This document shows, piece by piece, positions 5,430 to 6,350 of a stretch of DNA of 6,350 bases (position 1 is the stretch's first letter; each line of letters begins with the position of its first letter). Source of the stretch: an archaeon (GTDB taxonomy: Archaea; Nanobdellota; Nanobdellia; SCGC-AAA011-G17; GW2011-AR17); contig JAHFJF010000051.1 of assembly GCA_023245975.1 (NCBI GenBank), positions 1 through 6,350 of the forward strand. The letters run 5' to 3'. A model generated the notes under the pieces. The model worked only from the letters and a program-made list of their open reading frames with translations. It was not told the origin of the DNA and made no database searches. A program made the translations under genes and the position numbers.

Positions 5430-6062
5430 ATGTCAGACATTACATTATATCATAGAATTAGAAACGGTGAAATAGGATTTTATAATAAGGATAAGAAATT
5501 GGATTCACAAATAGATGATGTTGGCGAATATGGTTGGAAACTTATTGAGCATATAATAAAGCAGTCTGATAATTACCTTACTATCAAAGGCAGTGGTTTA
5601 GATAGCTATATTATCAATGGTCTCGAAATATTTCTTTGGGAAAAAGAGAATCTTTTTGCCCTTACTGATTTTATGATCCAGATGCTATCTAAAAATCATG
5701 ATGCCAAGTTTCATGTTGAGGCGGGTTTAGAAAAAATAAATGCAGGTTACCCGCAAGAAAGAGAATCATTCCTCTATAATGGTTTGGGCCATAAAACAGC
5801 AAATGTTAAAGATTGGCTGCCCAATGGTACAGTATTTGAGAGGGATTGGAATCTTTTCCTATGTTCAGCCATTGGAGGCTTGGTAGGTTATCCTGGTTAT
5901 GAATGGCCTAGGACGGAAAAAACATTTGAGGCAGTTTGCGCAGAGCATGCAGGTGATTTTTTGATAGGCACCAAAAGTCAATTATCCAGATATGAAGATT
6001 ATGCTAAGAAATTCCCGAAATATGCAGATTCAATAAGGGAAAACCTCAGAAATTTCATGTGA
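5430..6062 (+). CDS. Hypothetical protein, soluble, possibly V4R-like C-terminal region
   Basis: I do not firmly recognise this 210-residue protein. It is acidic-to-neutral and aromatic-rich, with no signal peptide or membrane segment. The N-terminal part (1-55) reads as short strands and a helix, the middle (60-100) as helices (IINGLEIFLWEKENLFALTD), and the C-terminus (185-210) as a charged helix. Around residues 145-180 a stretch LCSAIGGLVGYPGY followed by FEAVCAEHAGDFLIGTK resembles the end of V4R (4-vinyl-reductase-like, small-molecule-binding) domains, where a Glu-x-x-Cys-x-x-x-Gly-Asp pattern is common; C145 and C170 are the only cysteines. This likeness is weak and by eye. The ATG at 5430 is chosen from the TATA position. 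It stands alone between the HExxH gene and prolyl-tRNA synthetase, each with an apparent promoter, so context gives no function. Confidence 0.72.
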   Translation: MSDITLYHRIRNGEIGFYNKDKKLDSQIDDVGEYGWKLIEHIIKQSDNYLTIKGSGLDSYIINGLEIFLWEKENLFALTDFMIQMLSKNHDAKFHVEAGLEKINAGYPQERESFLYNGLGHKTANVKDWLPNGTVFERDWNLFLCSAIGGLVGYPGYEWPRTEKTFEAVCAEHAGDFLIGTKSQLSRYEDYAKKFPKYADSIRENLRNFM

Positions 6063-6081
6063 ATTTTAGATTAGGCAAAGA

Positions 6082-6089
6082 AATATAAA
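6082..6089 (+). promoter_or_regulatory. TATA box for prolyl-tRNA synthetase
   Basis: AATATAAA is centred 27-28 bases before the ATG at 6113, in the 50-base gap after the preceding stop codon. A purine-rich AAAG precedes it. The implied leader is zero to a few bases. Confidence 0.6.
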
Positions 6090-6112
6090 CTCCTTAGAAA
6101 TTAATGTAATCT

Positions 6113-6350
6113 ATGGCAAAGGAGAACATTGGCTTGACTGTTAAGAAAGCGGATAACTTTTCTGAATGGTATAGCCAGATTTGCCTAGAGCAAGGTGCTA
6201 AATTAGTTGATATCAGGTACAAAGTTCAAGGTTCTGTTGTGCATCGCCCATGGGCTTTCAGTATTTTAAGAAGGATTTACGAATTACTAGAAGGGGAAGT
6301 AGAGAATGATAATCATGAGCCTTTCCTATTTCCAACAATGATCCCGCAAG
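6113..6350 (+). CDS. proS: Prolyl-tRNA synthetase, archaeal type, N-terminal 79 codons (cut by right edge)
   Basis: The ATG opens a frame that stays open to the right edge (79 codons plus one base). The start MAKENIGLTVKKADNFSEWY is the hallmark N-terminus of archaeal/eukaryotic-type class II prolyl-tRNA synthetases, which charge tRNA-Pro in the cytoplasm. It is followed by a strand-turn KVQGSVVHRPWAFSILRRI, corresponding to class II motif 1 region (usually GxxVIRPYGYAIWExI), and by EPFLFPTMIP, corresponding to the YFPLFIP strand. The catalytic TxE and motif 2/3 residues lie beyond the window. Motif 1 is somewhat divergent (VVHRPWAFSIL), as in variant enzymes of small-genome archaea, but the overall pattern is clear. 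It has its own TATA box and is not obviously linked to the preceding gene. Confidence 0.88.
   Translation, partial: MAKENIGLTVKKADNFSEWYSQICLEQGAKLVDIRYKVQGSVVHRPWAFSILRRIYELLEGEVENDNHEPFLFPTMIPQ

Overview
The window looks like a compact, AT-rich archaeal chromosome segment. The evidence is an archaeal/eukaryotic-type ribosomal protein S6e, an archaeal initiation factor aIF2 gamma, an archaeal Ogg2-type 8-oxoguanine glycosylase, archaeal cytidylate-kinase-like proteins and an archaeal-type prolyl-tRNA synthetase start. TATA boxes sit about 26-32 bases before most chosen start codons. Small genes and short or absent gaps suggest a reduced genome, perhaps a DPANN-type archaeon (Woesearchaeota/Pacearchaeota-like). 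That placement is an inference from gene style, not a demonstrated result.

Left part (1-2721): a DUF362 protein, cut by the left edge, runs rightward and meets a leftward ogg gene stop-to-stop with no bases between them. The ogg gene lies last in a leftward set with two tandem P-loop nucleotide (cytidylate-like) kinases; the upstream kinase has an extra segment of about 40 residues.

Middle (2776-4881): a leftward translation cluster, S6e - unknown 103-residue protein - aIF2 gamma. S6e and aIF2 gamma are commonly neighbours in archaea; here a small unrecognised protein sits between them. aIF2 gamma has its own TATA box directly behind the stop codon of the small gene and carries a long Lys/Pro/Ala-rich N-terminal tail.

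Right part (4977-6350): rightward genes divergent from S6e. These are a small HExxH protein (possible zinc metallopeptidase), an unrecognised 210-residue protein, and the first 79 codons of a prolyl-tRNA synthetase cut by the right edge. Each seems to have its own promoter.

The most consistent genome-level signal is leaderless or near-leaderless transcription: most putative transcripts would begin within a few bases of the start codon. The downstream kinase in the operon instead has a Shine-Dalgarno-like GGTGATG. No mobile element, CRISPR array, rRNA or tRNA was seen, and no gene-free stretch exceeds 300 bases. Most of the window is informational housekeeping. I do not see a convincing new multi-gene system; the best leads are the tandem kinase pair and the three unrecognised or partly recognised small proteins.
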